A stretch of DNA of 47,626 bases from positions 1 to 47,626 of the forward strand of contig JAUWOP010000004.1 of the NCBI GenBank assembly GCA_030612045.1. The letters run 5' to 3'. A program made the translations under genes and the position numbers. Numbering within the stretch: the stretch's first letter is position 1; the number at the start of each line of letters is the position of its first letter. The notes below the pieces were generated by a model, which was not told the DNA's origin, searched no databases, and saw nothing but the letters and a program-made list of their open reading frames with translations. Of this stretch, positions 15,452 through 25,009 are shown in pieces. This DNA comes from Chloroflexota bacterium. GTDB lineage: Bacteria; Chloroflexota; Dehalococcoidia; UBA2247; JAUWOP01.

Positions 15452-17638
15452 TTGACTTTGACTAAAACTCAACTGATGCCAGCAAGTGTAAGCATCACGA
15501 AAAATGGTTCGAGCTTGAAAATGTCCAAATTAGCTTATAGCTTAGGTAACATATCAGTTGATATGGTGCGAAATATAGGGATTATCGCTCACATTGATGC
15601 GGGTAAGACTACTGTTACGGAAAATATGCTTTATTTCACCGGATATAAATATAAGATTGGTAGTGTAGATGACGGCACAACTGTAATGGATTGGATGGAC
15701 TTGGAGCGGGAACGGGGGATTACTATTACCGCTGCCGCTACTACGTGTTATTGGCGTGGGTACCAAATGAACGTTATTGATACACCAGGACATGTAGATT
15801 TTACCGCTGAAGTAGAACGTAGTCTCAGAGTGCTCGATGGGGGTATTGTCATTTTTGATGCGGTGGCCGGAGTACAATCTCAGTCTGAAGTAGTCTGGCG
15901 GCAAGCAGATAAATATAGGATCCCACGTATTTGCTTCGTGAATAAGATGGATAGGACTGGTGCCAGCTTATCTCGTACGGTGGATATGATTGAGAAAAAG
16001 CTTCATACAAAGGTGATGTTGATTCAGTTACCCTGGGGTGATGAGGAGAGGTTTAGAGGAGTTATCGACCTAATAGAGGAACGAGCATGGTCTTTCGATG
16101 ATGATGTATCAGCACTTAGCTGCTCTGAAATTCCTCCGGAGTATCTAGGTCTGGTAGAGGAACATCGAGAGATACTGCTGGAGAGATTAGCAGAGGCTGA
16201 CGAAGGATTTATGGCTGCGTATCTGGGGGGAGGAAATATTCTCCCTGCTGATATTAAGAGAGCATTGCGTCGTGTTACTATAGAACTCAGAGGAGTACCA
16301 GTTCTCTGTGGCAGTGGGTTAAGAAATAAGGGTATCCAACCCTTATTGGATGCAGTGGTTGACTATTTGCCCTCACCTATAGATATCCCCCCGGTTACAG
16401 GTATGGAATTCCGAGGAGATAAGAAGATTACTCGGATTACCAGTGATGATGAATCCTTTGCTGCATTAGCCTTTAAGATAACTGTTGACCCTTTTATGGG
16501 GCGGATGGTTTACCTTCGGGTCTACTCAGGTAAGATAAAGACGGGGGCTCAGGTGTTTAACTCTACCAGAGAGAGGAAGGAGCGACTAGGACGGTTGCTT
16601 CGAATGCAAGCTAACCACTGTGAGGAGGTCGAAGAGAGTAGAAGTGGCGATATTGTGGTAGCTCTTGGTTTGAAGAATACCTTCAGTGGTGATACCCTGT
16701 GTGATATTAAAGAACCCATTCTTCTTGAGGCAATAAGTTTCCCCCCCCCTGTGATTTCAGTAGCACTAGAAGCTAGGACTAAAGTAGAGCAGGGTAAGAT
16801 TGTCGAGGCGCTATCTAAGTTGTCGGAAGAGGACCCCACCTTCAAGTGTTATTACGATAGAGAAACGGGACAGACTATCATATCAGGGATAGGCCAGCTT
16901 CATCTCGATGTAATAACTGAGCGTCTACGTCGTGACTTTAACCTTGATGTAAAGGTAGGTCGCCCACAGGTAGCTTATAAAGAGACTATCAGCAAATCTG
17001 TGCGGTCTGAGGGGAGGTTTATTAAGCAGGTTGGAGGTCATGGGCAATATGGTCATGTATGGTTGGAGATAGAGCCTGCGGAGAGGAACAGCGGGATTCA
17101 GTTTATTAGTCGGATGCGAGGGGGGGTTATACCAGAGGAATATGTCCCTGCGGTAGAAGCGGGCGTTAGAGACGCTGCGGAACGAGGTAGTATGGCAGGG
17201 TATCCACTGGTAGATATAAAGGTAACTCTCGTAGATGGGAGTTTTCATGAGGTTGATTCATCAGAGATAGCTTTTAGAATGGCAGGTTCGATTGCTCTAA
17301 AAGAAGGAGTAAAGAAGTGTTCACCTGTGTTGCTTGAACCTGTGATGAGGTTTGAAGTGGTCACCCCTAAGGAGTTTCTAGGAGATGTGTTGGGTGGGCT
17401 TGATGCTCGAAGAGCTCAGATTGAAAACCTCGAAACGCAGGGGGAGCTAATGATAATTCATGGGAGTATCCCTTTGGCAGAGACTTTTGGATATGTTACA
17501 AGCCTTCGTTCGGCAACTCAGGGTAGAGCGGTACATTCAGTGGAGTTTAGTCATTATGTAGAATTACCTTTAGCAATGGCTGATCAAGTTATTAGTAGGG
17601 TAAGAATCGTTTCTCCCTTTACAGGGAGAGGACGTTAG
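15452..17638 (+). CDS. fusA: Elongation factor G
   Basis: A 728-residue translocation GTPase. G motifs: AHIDAGKTT (P-loop), RGITITAAA (switch I), DTPGHVDF (switch II) and NKMDRTGA; the G5 motif reads GSGL. Domains II-V follow, including GGVIPEEYVPAVE and the C-terminal MIIHGSIPLAETFGYVTSLRS. The chosen TTG start has GAAGAGGGA upstream and gives about 37 residues before the conserved VRNIGIIAHID. Later in-frame ATGs (15476 or 15563) lack a good RBS but would give a more standard N-terminus, so the start is uncertain. It is divergent enough from the textbook EF-G to deserve subfamily placement. Confidence 0.95.
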   Translation: MTLTKTQLMPASVSITKNGSSLKMSKLAYSLGNISVDMVRNIGIIAHIDAGKTTVTENMLYFTGYKYKIGSVDDGTTVMDWMDLERERGITITAAATTCYWRGYQMNVIDTPGHVDFTAEVERSLRVLDGGIVIFDAVAGVQSQSEVVWRQADKYRIPRICFVNKMDRTGASLSRTVDMIEKKLHTKVMLIQLPWGDEERFRGVIDLIEERAWSFDDDVSALSCSEIPPEYLGLVEEHREILLERLAEADEGFMAAYLGGGNILPADIKRALRRVTIELRGVPVLCGSGLRNKGIQPLLDAVVDYLPSPIDIPPVTGMEFRGDKKITRITSDDESFAALAFKITVDPFMGRMVYLRVYSGKIKTGAQVFNSTRERKERLGRLLRMQANHCEEVEESRSGDIVVALGLKNTFSGDTLCDIKEPILLEAISFPPPVISVALEARTKVEQGKIVEALSKLSEEDPTFKCYYDRETGQTIISGIGQLHLDVITERLRRDFNLDVKVGRPQVAYKETISKSVRSEGRFIKQVGGHGQYGHVWLEIEPAERNSGIQFISRMRGGVIPEEYVPAVEAGVRDAAERGSMAGYPLVDIKVTLVDGSFHEVDSSEIAFRMAGSIALKEGVKKCSPVLLEPVMRFEVVTPKEFLGDVLGGLDARRAQIENLETQGELMIIHGSIPLAETFGYVTSLRSATQGRAVHSVEFSHYVELPLAMADQVISRVRIVSPFTGRGR

Positions 17639-17660
17639 ATAAGGATAGTTTATTTCGGGA

Positions 17661-17969
17661 ATGGCACAAAAAAGAATTCGTATTAAACTAAAGTCCTATG
17701 ACCATAAGATACTAGATCAGGCTGTCCGTCAAATTGTTGAGACGACGGAACAGGCTGGAACGCAGGTGGTGGGACCTGTACCACTTCCTACGCGTATTCA
17801 GAAGTTCTGTGTTATTCGCTCCCCTTTTATTCATAAGGACTCGCGTGAACAGTTTGAGATTCGTACCCACAAGCGTCTCCTTAGTATCCTGGAACCTAAT
17901 ACCAAAACCATAGAAGCTCTAACACGGCTGAATCTCCCTTCTGGGGTAGACATAGAAATGAAATTGTAG
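17661..17969 (+). CDS. rpsJ: Small ribosomal subunit protein uS10
   Basis: A 102-residue S10, which sits in the 30S head and also binds NusB in antitermination. It has the normal length and the diagnostic core [27 protein letters not shown] and [10 protein letters not shown]. It begins 22 bases after fusA, so fusA and the S10 operon may be one transcript. The Shine-Dalgarno is weak. Confidence 0.97.
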   Translation: MAQKRIRIKLKSYDHKILDQAVRQIVETTEQAGTQVVGPVPLPTRIQKFCVIRSPFIHKDSREQFEIRTHKRLLSILEPNTKTIEALTRLNLPSGVDIEMKL

Positions 17970-18000
17970 GTGAGAGCCCTCAGTCATCAGCGAAGGCTCA

Positions 18001-18040
18001 TCATTGCGAGGAGTACAGAGGTGAGATTGTCTTGCTTCAT
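18001..18040. repeat. Degenerate ATTGCGAGGAG repeat inside the S10 operon
   Basis: TCATTGCGAGGAGTACAGAG followed by TTGTCTTGCTTC resembles the dispersed repeat seen at 3041, 28533, 40079 and 40378. It lies in the 124-base spacer between rpsJ and rplC, followed by a TTGATTGATAGTTAATAATTGA low-complexity stretch. Confidence 0.5.
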
Positions 18041-18093
18041 CCATAAATGGTGCATACTTCGGTTGATTGATAGTTAATAATTGATGGTGAGAG

Positions 18094-18753
18094 ATGTTTG
18101 AGCAGGGAATTATTGGAAGGAAGTTAGGCATGACCCGTATCTTTAGGGATGATGGTGTGGTGGAGGGAGTAACAGTTATAGAGGCGGGACCATGCTTCGT
18201 GACTCAGGTCAAGAATGTGGAGAAGGATGGCTATAGTGCTGTTCAGATAGGATTTGGGCTTACTATACCGCGGAAAGTAAATTCTCCAATGAAGGGGCAT
18301 CTGAGAAGGTGCGGGCAATGGCTCACCTATTTGAAGGAGTTTAGAGTTGATGATGTTGCTGCTGATATGCAGGTGGGACAAAGGGTAGATGTGAGTATTT
18401 TTAAGAGTGGTGATGTTATTGATGTTATTGGTATCTCAAAGGGGAAGGGCTTTGCAGGTGGGATGAAGCGGCACCATTTTAGGGGTGGTCCCAAATCTCA
18501 TGGGCAGTCTGACCGACATCGCGCTCCAGGTTCAGTTGGCGCCGGCAGCACACCGGGGCGGGTGTTTAAGGGAACGCGAATGGCAGGTCGCATGGGAGGC
18601 AAGCAGATTACCGTGCGTAAATTAAAAGTGGTTCGGGTAAATCCTGAGCGTAACTTTATCATGGTCAAGGGAGGAGTTCCGGGTGCAATATCCAGTATTC
18701 TAGCCCTTTCTCATAGTGTAGGTGTTACAAAAAAAGCGCTCATATTGAATTAG
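18094..18753 (+). CDS. rplC: Large ribosomal subunit protein uL3
   Basis: A 219-residue L3, an early 50S assembly protein whose loop reaches the peptidyl-transferase centre. Visible: the IIGRKLGMTRIF start region and the diagnostic GGPKSHGQSDRHRAPGSVG with GRVFKGTRMAGRMGG near 130-170. The length is normal. The ATG follows GGTGAGAG. The spacer upstream carries a dispersed repeat. Confidence 0.97.
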   Translation: MFEQGIIGRKLGMTRIFRDDGVVEGVTVIEAGPCFVTQVKNVEKDGYSAVQIGFGLTIPRKVNSPMKGHLRRCGQWLTYLKEFRVDDVAADMQVGQRVDVSIFKSGDVIDVIGISKGKGFAGGMKRHHFRGGPKSHGQSDRHRAPGSVGAGSTPGRVFKGTRMAGRMGGKQITVRKLKVVRVNPERNFIMVKGGVPGAISSILALSHSVGVTKKALILN

Positions 18754-18822
18754 ATGTAGGTAGGTAAAAGTGGTAAAAGTTATCAGTGGAGCAGATTTTT
18801 CTGTCTACCCTGTGGTGAGACA

Positions 18823-19452
18823 ATGAAGTTTCCGCTTCTAGATATTTCAGGGCAAGTTATCGATGAGATTGAGTTGATGGATGAGGTTTTTGCTGTCCCG
18901 TTCAATGAGTCTGTGGTGCATCAAGCTGTAACACGACAGCGTAATAATGCCCGCCTAGGATTAGCCAGTACTAAAACTAGAGGTAGGGTCAGGGGGAGCA
19001 CCCGAAAACTTGTTGCTCAAAAAAAGACGGGGAGGGCGCGGCGCGGAAGTGCAAAATCTCCTGTTCTTCGAGGCGGTGGGGTAGCCTTTGGACCTCACCC
19101 TCGTACCTATAGGGAGAGGATGCCAAAGAAGATGAGACGGTTGGCACTCAGGTGTGCGCTCTCAGCTAAGGCTCAGGAAGAAGCTATGGTAGTAGTGGCT
19201 CGCTTTCCTTTGGAACAGCCGAGGACTCGAGAGGTGAAACAGATATTGAAATCTCTAGGGGTTGATACTTCAGCGCTTATTGTGACTTTAACTCCGGAAA
19301 TAAATCTGATTCAGTCAGTTCACAATTTGCAGGGTATCAAGACTCTGCCTGTTGCACTAATTAACACATTAGATATACTTTCTTATCACTCACTTGTAAT
19401 GACACTTCCGTCAGTACGTCAGGCGGAGCAGATCTGGGGGTCGGCAAAATAG
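18823..19452 (+). CDS. rplD: Large ribosomal subunit protein uL4
   Basis: A 209-residue L4 that lines the peptide exit tunnel. The long tunnel loop is clear (TKTRGRVRGSTRKLVAQKKT, then GRARRGSAKSPVLRGGGVAFGP, near 47-90). In some bacteria L4 autoregulates the S10 operon; nothing in this leader proves that here. The Shine-Dalgarno is poor (GTGGTGAGAC), and the spacer resembles the one before rplW. Confidence 0.96.
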   Translation: MKFPLLDISGQVIDEIELMDEVFAVPFNESVVHQAVTRQRNNARLGLASTKTRGRVRGSTRKLVAQKKTGRARRGSAKSPVLRGGGVAFGPHPRTYRERMPKKMRRLALRCALSAKAQEEAMVVVARFPLEQPRTREVKQILKSLGVDTSALIVTLTPEINLIQSVHNLQGIKTLPVALINTLDILSYHSLVMTLPSVRQAEQIWGSAK

Positions 19453-19502
19453 ATGGGAGCTATTGGTAAAATAAATTTCTCTGTGCTCTCTGTGGTAAAG
19501 CA

Positions 19503-19787
19503 ATGAATATTTATAGAGTACTACGGCGGCCTATAATTACTGAGAAGAGTGCTTTCTTGAAGGAACAGAATAAGTATGTTTTCGAGGTGCTTCCCGGAGC
19601 AAACAAGCACCAGATTAGACATGCGGTGGAGAAGATTTTCAAAGTCGAAGTAGCTAGTGTAAATGTCTTAACTAATGCGGGAGAGGTGAGGCGATTGGGA
19701 AGACATAAGATGTTGACTAGTTCTATAAAGAAAGCGATAGTAACACTCAAAAAGGGAAATAAGATTGATATTATCGAAGGGGTTTAA
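19503..19787 (+). CDS. rplW: Large ribosomal subunit protein uL23
   Basis: A 94-residue L23 at the exit of the peptide tunnel and docking site for trigger factor and [22 protein letters not shown] and the [19 protein letters not shown] core are diagnostic. Start ATG 19503 has a weak RBS, GTGGTAAAGCA. It lies 50 bases after rplD and 8 bases before rplB. Confidence 0.96.
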   Translation: MNIYRVLRRPIITEKSAFLKEQNKYVFEVLPGANKHQIRHAVEKIFKVEVASVNVLTNAGEVRRLGRHKMLTSSIKKAIVTLKKGNKIDIIEGV

Positions 19788-19795
19788 GAGACTAC

Positions 19796-20626
19796 ATGGC
19801 ATTGAGGGAATATAAACCTACTTCTCCCGGAAGACGGGGGATGACAGTCTCTACTTTTGAAGAGATAACTAAGAAGAAGCCTGAGAAGGCGCTTCTGGTA
19901 ACTTTGAAGAAGAGAGGGGGACGTAATGTTACTGGTAGTATAACTGTGCGTCATAGGGGTGGTGGGAGTAAACGGAGGTTGCGTCTTATCGATTTCAAGC
20001 GGAATAAGTTTGATGTTCCAGCTGAAGTAGTAGCTATTGAGTATGACCCTAATCGGTCATCTCGTATTGCATTGGTCCAATATGCTGATGGGGAGAAACG
20101 CTATATTACTGCTCCCCTAGGATTGAAGGTAGGGGATGTGATTGTATCTGCTCAGGATACGAAGGATATAGAGGTAAAAGTAGGTAATGCTCTACCACTG
20201 TATCGGATTCCTGTAGGAGCGATAGTCCATAATATTGAACTCCATCCCGGTAAGGGCGGACAACTGGTAAGAAGTGCAGGGAGTGTAGCTCGAGTTATGG
20301 GTAAGGATGAGAAATACGTGCTGGTTCGTATGCCTTCAGGTGAGTTACGTCGTATCCTTGGTGTCTGTATGGCTACTGTGGGGCAGGTTGGTAATATAGA
20401 ACATCAGAATATTACTGTAGGTAAGGCGGGGCGTAACCGATGGATGGGATGGCGCCCTACTGTTCGGGGTTCAGCAATGTCTCCCAGGGCTCACCCCCAT
20501 GGGGGTGGGGAAGGAAGAACCTCGAGGGGAATGAATCCCAAGACACCTTGGGGTAAGCTTGCTTATGGATGCAAGACACGTGGTAAGAAGTCCAGTGATA
20601 AGATGATTGTTGAAAGACGAAAGTAA
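19796..20626 (+). CDS. rplB: Large ribosomal subunit protein uL2
   Basis: A 276-residue L2, needed for subunit association and peptidyl transfer. The N-terminal [15 protein letters not shown] and the C-terminal [19 protein letters not shown] carry the catalytic-region histidine segment [10 protein letters not shown]. The length is normal. It starts 8 bases after the rplW stop. Confidence 0.97.
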   Translation: MALREYKPTSPGRRGMTVSTFEEITKKKPEKALLVTLKKRGGRNVTGSITVRHRGGGSKRRLRLIDFKRNKFDVPAEVVAIEYDPNRSSRIALVQYADGEKRYITAPLGLKVGDVIVSAQDTKDIEVKVGNALPLYRIPVGAIVHNIELHPGKGGQLVRSAGSVARVMGKDEKYVLVRMPSGELRRILGVCMATVGQVGNIEHQNITVGKAGRNRWMGWRPTVRGSAMSPRAHPHGGGEGRTSRGMNPKTPWGKLAYGCKTRGKKSSDKMIVERRK

Positions 20627-20650
20627 TTAAATTAAGAGGTCAGGGCTGAC

Positions 20651-20932
20651 ATGAGCAGATCAATTAAAAAAGGTATTTTTATAGATGCTAAATTGTTGAA
20701 GAAGGTAGAGGCTGTAGAGCGCTCAGGGCAGAAGACAGTAATTAAAACATGGTCACGGGCTTCCATGATTTTGCCAGAGATGTTAGGATATACTATTGCT
20801 GTGCATGACGGTCGGCGACATGTCCCTGTATACATCACAGAGAATATGGTGGGGCATCGCCTGGGTGAGTTTGCTCCCACGCGAACTTTTAGAGGGCACA
20901 TCGCTAAGTCGGGGAAATCCGTGAAGAAGTAA
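20651..20932 (+). CDS. rpsS: Small ribosomal subunit protein uS19
   Basis: A 93-residue S19 of the 30S head, which contacts S13 and the A-site finger. [19 protein letters not shown] and the C-terminal signature [19 protein letters not shown] are intact. The Shine-Dalgarno is AAGAGGTCAGGG. It is followed by a 107-base spacer in which I see no recognisable element. Confidence 0.97.
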   Translation: MSRSIKKGIFIDAKLLKKVEAVERSGQKTVIKTWSRASMILPEMLGYTIAVHDGRRHVPVYITENMVGHRLGEFAPTRTFRGHIAKSGKSVKK

Positions 20933-21039
20933 TCAATTGGGTTAAATAGTTGTGATTGTGTAACTTGTATCGCAATTTGTAGAGCTACTGTCGAGTAGCA
21001 AAATGGTTGGTACACTTGAATAGCGAATAAGGATTAGTA

Positions 21040-21375
21040 GTGAAAACAAGAGCTGTAGCTAAATATGTGAGTACTTCACCTCGTAAATTGAGACTGATAG
21101 CTGACCGAGTATGTGGATTGAAGGTGGAGGAGTCTATAGCATTATTGAGATTACTGCCAAGTCCATCGGCACAAGTGATGGCTAAGGTGATTAAGTCGGC
21201 AGCGGCTAATGCAGAGAATAACTTTCAGATGTCACCTGATGAGCTCAGAGTAGTAAATATTTTTGTGGACTCGGGCCCCACCTTGAAGAGGTTTCGCCCT
21301 CAAGCTCGAGGACGGATTAATCCGATTCTCAAACGGTCATCTCATATTACAGTAATAGTCTCAGAGGAGGAATAA
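21040..21375 (+). CDS. rplV: Large ribosomal subunit protein uL22
   Basis: A 111-residue L22 whose beta-hairpin lines the exit tunnel near L4. Visible: YVSTSPRKLRLIADRVCGL and the RFRPQARGRINPILKRSSHI hairpin tip. It starts at GTG 21040. Its TAA is immediately followed by the TTG of rpsC with zero spacing, so the pair is tightly coupled. Confidence 0.96.
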   Translation: MKTRAVAKYVSTSPRKLRLIADRVCGLKVEESIALLRLLPSPSAQVMAKVIKSAAANAENNFQMSPDELRVVNIFVDSGPTLKRFRPQARGRINPILKRSSHITVIVSEEE

Positions 21376-22047
21376 TTGGGGCATAAGGTTCATCCTGTAG
21401 GTTTCAGGTTTGGTATTACCAGGGGTTGGGATGCTAAGTGGTATTCCGATAAGAATTATGCTGCTTTTCTGCAAGAGGATATTCGTATTCGTGGGCTGGT
21501 CAATGTACTTTTTCCTAGTGCTGGTATTTCAACAATTGAGATTGGTCGCAGCACGCGAGAAGTGACAGTAACAGTTTGTACAGCAAGGCCCGGAATTGTC
21601 ATTGGACGGGGGGGGCAGCGAGTGGATGGTCTACGGCATAAGCTAGAGGAACTTGTGGGGAGGAGAGTGAGGGTGGATATCCAGGAGATTCGGCAACCTG
21701 AACTTGATGCCTATCTGATGGCTGAAAGTGTGGCAGACCAGCTGAGAACCCGTACTGCTCATCTAAGAGTGATGAAGCGCACCCTGGCACGTATTATGCA
21801 GGCTGGCGCTAAGGGTGCAAAAATCTCCTGTGCAGGGAGACTTGGCGGAGCCGAGATAGCTCGACGGGTGGTCTTGATGGAGGGGCGTGTGCCCCTTCAC
21901 ACATTACGTGCTAATATAAACTACGGATTAGCTGAATCTCATACTCTTCTGGGGATCATTGGTGTAAAGGTCTGGATCTATCGTGGTGATATTCTCCCTC
22001 AGCCTCGGGAAAAGGAACTTGAGGTTTCAGAAGAGATAGAGGGGTAA
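21376..22047 (+). CDS. rpsC: Small ribosomal subunit protein uS3
   Basis: A 223-residue S3 at the mRNA entry, with an N-terminal KH domain (GIVIGRGGQRVDGLR, about 73-87) and the C-terminal domain with GAKGAKISCAGRLGGAEIAR. The start is TTG directly after the rplV stop, with AGAGGAGGAAT providing the RBS inside rplV. The length is normal. Confidence 0.97.
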   Translation: MGHKVHPVGFRFGITRGWDAKWYSDKNYAAFLQEDIRIRGLVNVLFPSAGISTIEIGRSTREVTVTVCTARPGIVIGRGGQRVDGLRHKLEELVGRRVRVDIQEIRQPELDAYLMAESVADQLRTRTAHLRVMKRTLARIMQAGAKGAKISCAGRLGGAEIARRVVLMEGRVPLHTLRANINYGLAESHTLLGIIGVKVWIYRGDILPQPREKELEVSEEIEG

Positions 22048-22053
22048 ACGGGA

Positions 22054-22476
22054 ATGTTGCAGCCAAAGCGAACAAAGTTCCGGAAGAGCCATAGAGGTAG
22101 CTTGCGGGGGTCAGCCCATACGGGAGATACCATAGTTTTTGGTGAGTTTGGACTTCAGTCGTGTGAGGGTGTCTGGATTACAGCTAGACAGATAGAGGCA
22201 GCGCGCCGCGCTATAGTACACTATCTACAACGAGGAGGTAAGGTATGGATTCGTGTCTTTCCTGATAAACCGGCGACCAAAAAGCCGGGTGAGACTCGCA
22301 TGGGTAGTGGAAAGGGTAATGTTGACCATTGGGTGGCATCAGCTAAGTCAGGAAGAATCTTGTTTGAAGTGAGTGATGTCAGTGAGGAATTAGCCAGAGA
22401 AGCGATGCGTCTTGCTTCTCATAAGCTGCCTATGAAAACACAGTTTGTGGTGAGAGGAAGAGAGGGTAAGACCTAA
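22054..22476 (+). CDS. rplP: Large ribosomal subunit protein uL16
   Basis: A 140-residue L16 near the A-site tRNA elbow. [35 protein letters not shown] and the [12 protein letters not shown] segment are diagnostic. Its TAA shares an A with the ATG of rpmC (TAATG overlap), indicating coupled translation. Confidence 0.97.
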   Translation: MLQPKRTKFRKSHRGSLRGSAHTGDTIVFGEFGLQSCEGVWITARQIEAARRAIVHYLQRGGKVWIRVFPDKPATKKPGETRMGSGKGNVDHWVASAKSGRILFEVSDVSEELAREAMRLASHKLPMKTQFVVRGREGKT

Positions 22477-22688
22477 TGAGCTCAATAACTGAGGAAATTC
22501 GTGCCCTTAGTTCTGAGGAGTTGGCAGAAAGACTGGAAGAGTCCTATCAGGAGCTGTTTAATCTACGCTTCCGTGTAGCTACTATGCAGTTGACAAATCA
22601 TCGTGAGATACGCAAGGTGAGAAGAGGAATTGCTCGAATAAAGACATTACTGAGGGAACGAGAACCTTCGGGTGCTCAGAGGCAGTAA
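22476..22688 (+). CDS. rpmC: Large ribosomal subunit protein uL29
   Basis: A 70-residue two-helix L29 beside the tunnel exit. [21 protein letters not shown] and [20 protein letters not shown] are typical. It overlaps rplP by one base and is followed three bases later by rpsQ. Confidence 0.95.
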   Translation: MSSITEEIRALSSEELAERLEESYQELFNLRFRVATMQLTNHREIRKVRRGIARIKTLLREREPSGAQRQ

Positions 22689-22691
22689 ATT

Positions 22692-22958
22692 ATGCATAGA
22701 CACAAGACTAAGATTGGGTGTGTAACAAGTGACCGTATGGATAAGACAGTTACGGTAGCCGTAGAGCATGTGACACATCACCCTTTGTATAAGAAGCTGA
22801 TTAGACGTAAGGTGAAGTTTAAAGCTCATGATGAGAATAATAACTGCCGAGTGGGTGATAAGGTAAAGATAGTAGAAGCCCCCCCGCTATCTAAAACCAA
22901 AAGGTGGCAGATAGTGGAGATTCTGACAAGCCCTGAGGGGACGAAGGGTGATTCATAA
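22692..22958 (+). CDS. rpsQ: Small ribosomal subunit protein uS17
   Basis: An 88-residue S17 with an OB fold that binds 16S rRNA early in assembly. GCVTSDRMDKTVTVAVE and CRVGDKVKIVEAPPLSKTKR are diagnostic. The start codon lies three bases after the rpmC stop. A spacer of 102 bases follows with no gene. Confidence 0.96.
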   Translation: MHRHKTKIGCVTSDRMDKTVTVAVEHVTHHPLYKKLIRRKVKFKAHDENNNCRVGDKVKIVEAPPLSKTKRWQIVEILTSPEGTKGDS

Positions 22959-23060
22959 CGAACCCATCTTAAGACTCCCTGTCCCTCTGAAGGAGAGGAT
23001 AGGTGAGAGAGGTTTTGAGACCAGTTTGGTATTTACGCTTGTTGAAGGGAGTTACGAGGG

Positions 23061-23429
23061 ATGATACAAACATTCACTCGTCTTAAAGTGGTAGATAATA
23101 CAGGAGCTAAAAGCATTATGTGTATTAATGTGCTTGGGGGCACCAGGCGCAAGTATGCTCATGTAGGTGATGTTATTGTCTGCTCAGTGAAGCAGGCAAT
23201 GCCTCGGGGAGTGGTGAAGAAGGGTGATGTGGTACGAGCGGTAATTGTACGCACTGCAAAGTCTTATCGTCGTCAGGATGGTTCTTATATTAGGTTTGAT
23301 GATAATGCTGCGGTGATACTCACGGACCAGAATAATCCTAGGGGAACACGCATCTTTGGCCCAGTTGCCAGGGAACTGAGAGAGAAGAATTTTACTAAGA
23401 TCATATCTCTGGCTCCTGAAGTGCTGTAA
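23061..23429 (+). CDS. rplN: Large ribosomal subunit protein uL14
   Basis: A 122-residue L14 at the subunit interface. [39 protein letters not shown] and the C-terminal [19 protein letters not shown] match the family. The ATG follows AGGGAGTTACGAGGG. Confidence 0.97.
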   Translation: MIQTFTRLKVVDNTGAKSIMCINVLGGTRRKYAHVGDVIVCSVKQAMPRGVVKKGDVVRAVIVRTAKSYRRQDGSYIRFDDNAAVILTDQNNPRGTRIFGPVARELREKNFTKIISLAPEVL

Positions 23430-23474
23430 GAAGGCGTAAGTGTTCCCAAAAGAGGGTATAAGGGTATAATTGTA

Positions 23475-23792
23475 ATGAGGATTAGGAAAGATGATACTGT
23501 TGTGGTGATTAGTGGTAAGGATAGGGGCAAGAAAGGGAAGGTACGGGTAGCCTCTCCTTCTAAAGAGCAGATAATAGTAGAGGGTATCAATATAGTAAAG
23601 AAGCATGCAAAGTCGCAGGGTATGCGTACTCAGGCAGGAATTATCAAGCAGGAGGCGCCACTCCATGTATCTAAGGTAAGGTTGGTTTGCAATAAGTGTG
23701 ACCGGCCCACAAGGGTAGCCTTTCGATTTGTAGGAGATGGTGAACATAAGAAAGTGCGCATGTGTCGATTGTGTGGTGAGGTGATTGATTAG
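23475..23792 (+). CDS. rplX: Large ribosomal subunit protein uL24
   Basis: A 105-residue L24, an assembly initiator of the 50S. The KOW motif (VVVISGKDRGKKGKV near 9-23) and VEGINIVKKHAK are visible. The C-terminus has two CxxC-like pairs (CNKCDRPTR and CRLCGE), giving a possible small zinc knuckle found in some bacterial L24. It is separated from rplE by 3 bases. Confidence 0.95.
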   Translation: MRIRKDDTVVVISGKDRGKKGKVRVASPSKEQIIVEGINIVKKHAKSQGMRTQAGIIKQEAPLHVSKVRLVCNKCDRPTRVAFRFVGDGEHKKVRMCRLCGEVID

Positions 23793-23795
23793 TAT

Positions 23796-24380
23796 ATGAG
23801 TGCAGAGGTGATTTCTCAAGAGGTAGAGGTTGTCCAGCATCCAAGACTGAAGGAAAAGTATTTTCAGGAAGTGGTACCTGTAATGAGACATGAGTTTGCG
23901 TATTCTAATATTATGCAGGTGCCAAGATTGTTGAAGGTTGTGCTCAATATTGGATTGGGGGAGGCACTTCAGAATCCTAAGGCTGTGGAGATGGCAGGAA
24001 ATGACCTCGCAGCCATTTCTGGTCAGCGCCCCATAGTTAACCAAGCAAAAAAATCTATCGCAGCCTTTAAGCTGCGCGCAGGCATGTCCATAGGTTTGTC
24101 AGTAACATTGCGTGGTAGGCGAATGTATGAGTTTCTAGATAGGCTATTTAATGCAGTATTGCCCCGTATTCGGGATTTCCGGGGGGTATCGCGGACTTCT
24201 ATGGATGGGGGGGGGAATTATTCTCTAGGGCTTAAGGAGCAGATTACATTTCCTGAAATTGATTATGATAAGGTAGATAAGGTACGAGGGCTTGAGGTTA
24301 GTATAGTAACTACTGCTGGGACGGACGAGGAAGGGAGACGGCTTCTAGAACTTTTGGGGATGCCTTTTGCTCGTGAGTAG
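23796..24380 (+). CDS. rplE: Large ribosomal subunit protein uL5
   Basis: A 194-residue L5 that binds 5S rRNA in the central protuberance. [35 protein letters not shown] and [20 protein letters not shown] are family hallmarks. Compared with the ~180-residue standard it has a slightly extended N-terminus ([18 protein letters not shown]). It begins right after rplX. Confidence 0.97.
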   Translation: MSAEVISQEVEVVQHPRLKEKYFQEVVPVMRHEFAYSNIMQVPRLLKVVLNIGLGEALQNPKAVEMAGNDLAAISGQRPIVNQAKKSIAAFKLRAGMSIGLSVTLRGRRMYEFLDRLFNAVLPRIRDFRGVSRTSMDGGGNYSLGLKEQITFPEIDYDKVDKVRGLEVSIVTTAGTDEEGRRLLELLGMPFARE

Positions 24381-24391
24381 GAGGAGGTTGA

Positions 24392-24577
24392 ATGGCTAAG
24401 GTTTCGAAGGTGGTAAAGTCACGGCGCCAGATGAGGTATAAAGTCCAGGAGCATAGCCGGTGTGGGCGGTGTGGCCGCCCTCGAGCGTATATAAGGAAGT
24501 TTGGGTTATGCCGAATCTGTTTTCGTGAATTGGCACTGAAGGGTCAAATCCCTGGTGTGAGAAAATCAAGTTGGTAG
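24392..24577 (+). CDS. rpsN: Small ribosomal subunit protein uS14, zinc type
   Basis: A 61-residue zinc-binding S14 (type Z). The four ligands are in [10 protein letters not shown] and [10 protein letters not shown]. The short zinc form is usual in Chloroflexota, Firmicutes and Thermus. AGGAGG lies just upstream of the ATG. It sits between rplE and rpsH as in the standard spc order. Confidence 0.96.
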   Translation: MAKVSKVVKSRRQMRYKVQEHSRCGRCGRPRAYIRKFGLCRICFRELALKGQIPGVRKSSW

Positions 24578-24589
24578 AGAGTTTGAAGG

Positions 24590-24991
24590 ATGAGTAGTAT
24601 AACGGACCCCGTAGCTGATATGCTGACTAGAATGAGAAATGTCTTGATGGTGAGGCGCAAGTTTGTGTTGATGCCCACCTCAAAGTTGAAGCTTGCTATC
24701 GCTATGGTATTAAAAGGGGAAGGTTTTATTGATGATTATGAGTTGTTAAGGAGTAAGTCCCAGAGGATAATTAAGATCCATCTCAGGTATGATGAGAATA
24801 ATATACCCTTTATTTCAGGATTGAAGCGAGTAAGTAAACCCAGTGTTAGAATATATGTGGGGAGGAAAGAAATTCCCCGTATCTGTGGAGGGATGGGTAT
24901 CGCAATTCTGTCTACATCCCATGGTGTGATGACGGGTCAGGAAGCTTGGAAGCGAAATATTGGTGGTGAGTTGCTATGCTACATCTGGTAA
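24590..24991 (+). CDS. rpsH: Small ribosomal subunit protein uS8
   Basis: A 133-residue S8, a central 30S assembly protein and, in enterobacteria, the autoregulator of the spc operon. TDPVADMLTRMRNVLM at the start and the C-terminal GGMGIAILSTSHGVMTGQEA with KRNIGGELLCYIW are diagnostic. Confidence 0.97.
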   Translation: MSSITDPVADMLTRMRNVLMVRRKFVLMPTSKLKLAIAMVLKGEGFIDDYELLRSKSQRIIKIHLRYDENNIPFISGLKRVSKPSVRIYVGRKEIPRICGGMGIAILSTSHGVMTGQEAWKRNIGGELLCYIW

Positions 24992-25009
24992 ATCTCCTGT
25001 GGGGGGAGT

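Noticed and set aside
18001-18093. Small gene between rpsJ and rplC
   Set aside because: The stretch is a degenerate dispersed repeat plus low-complexity sequence; no start with an RBS and no conserved product.
23184-24044. Long minus-strand open frame (286 codons) opposite rplN-rplX-rplE
   Set aside because: It is antisense to three certain ribosomal genes and has no recognisable domain or RBS.
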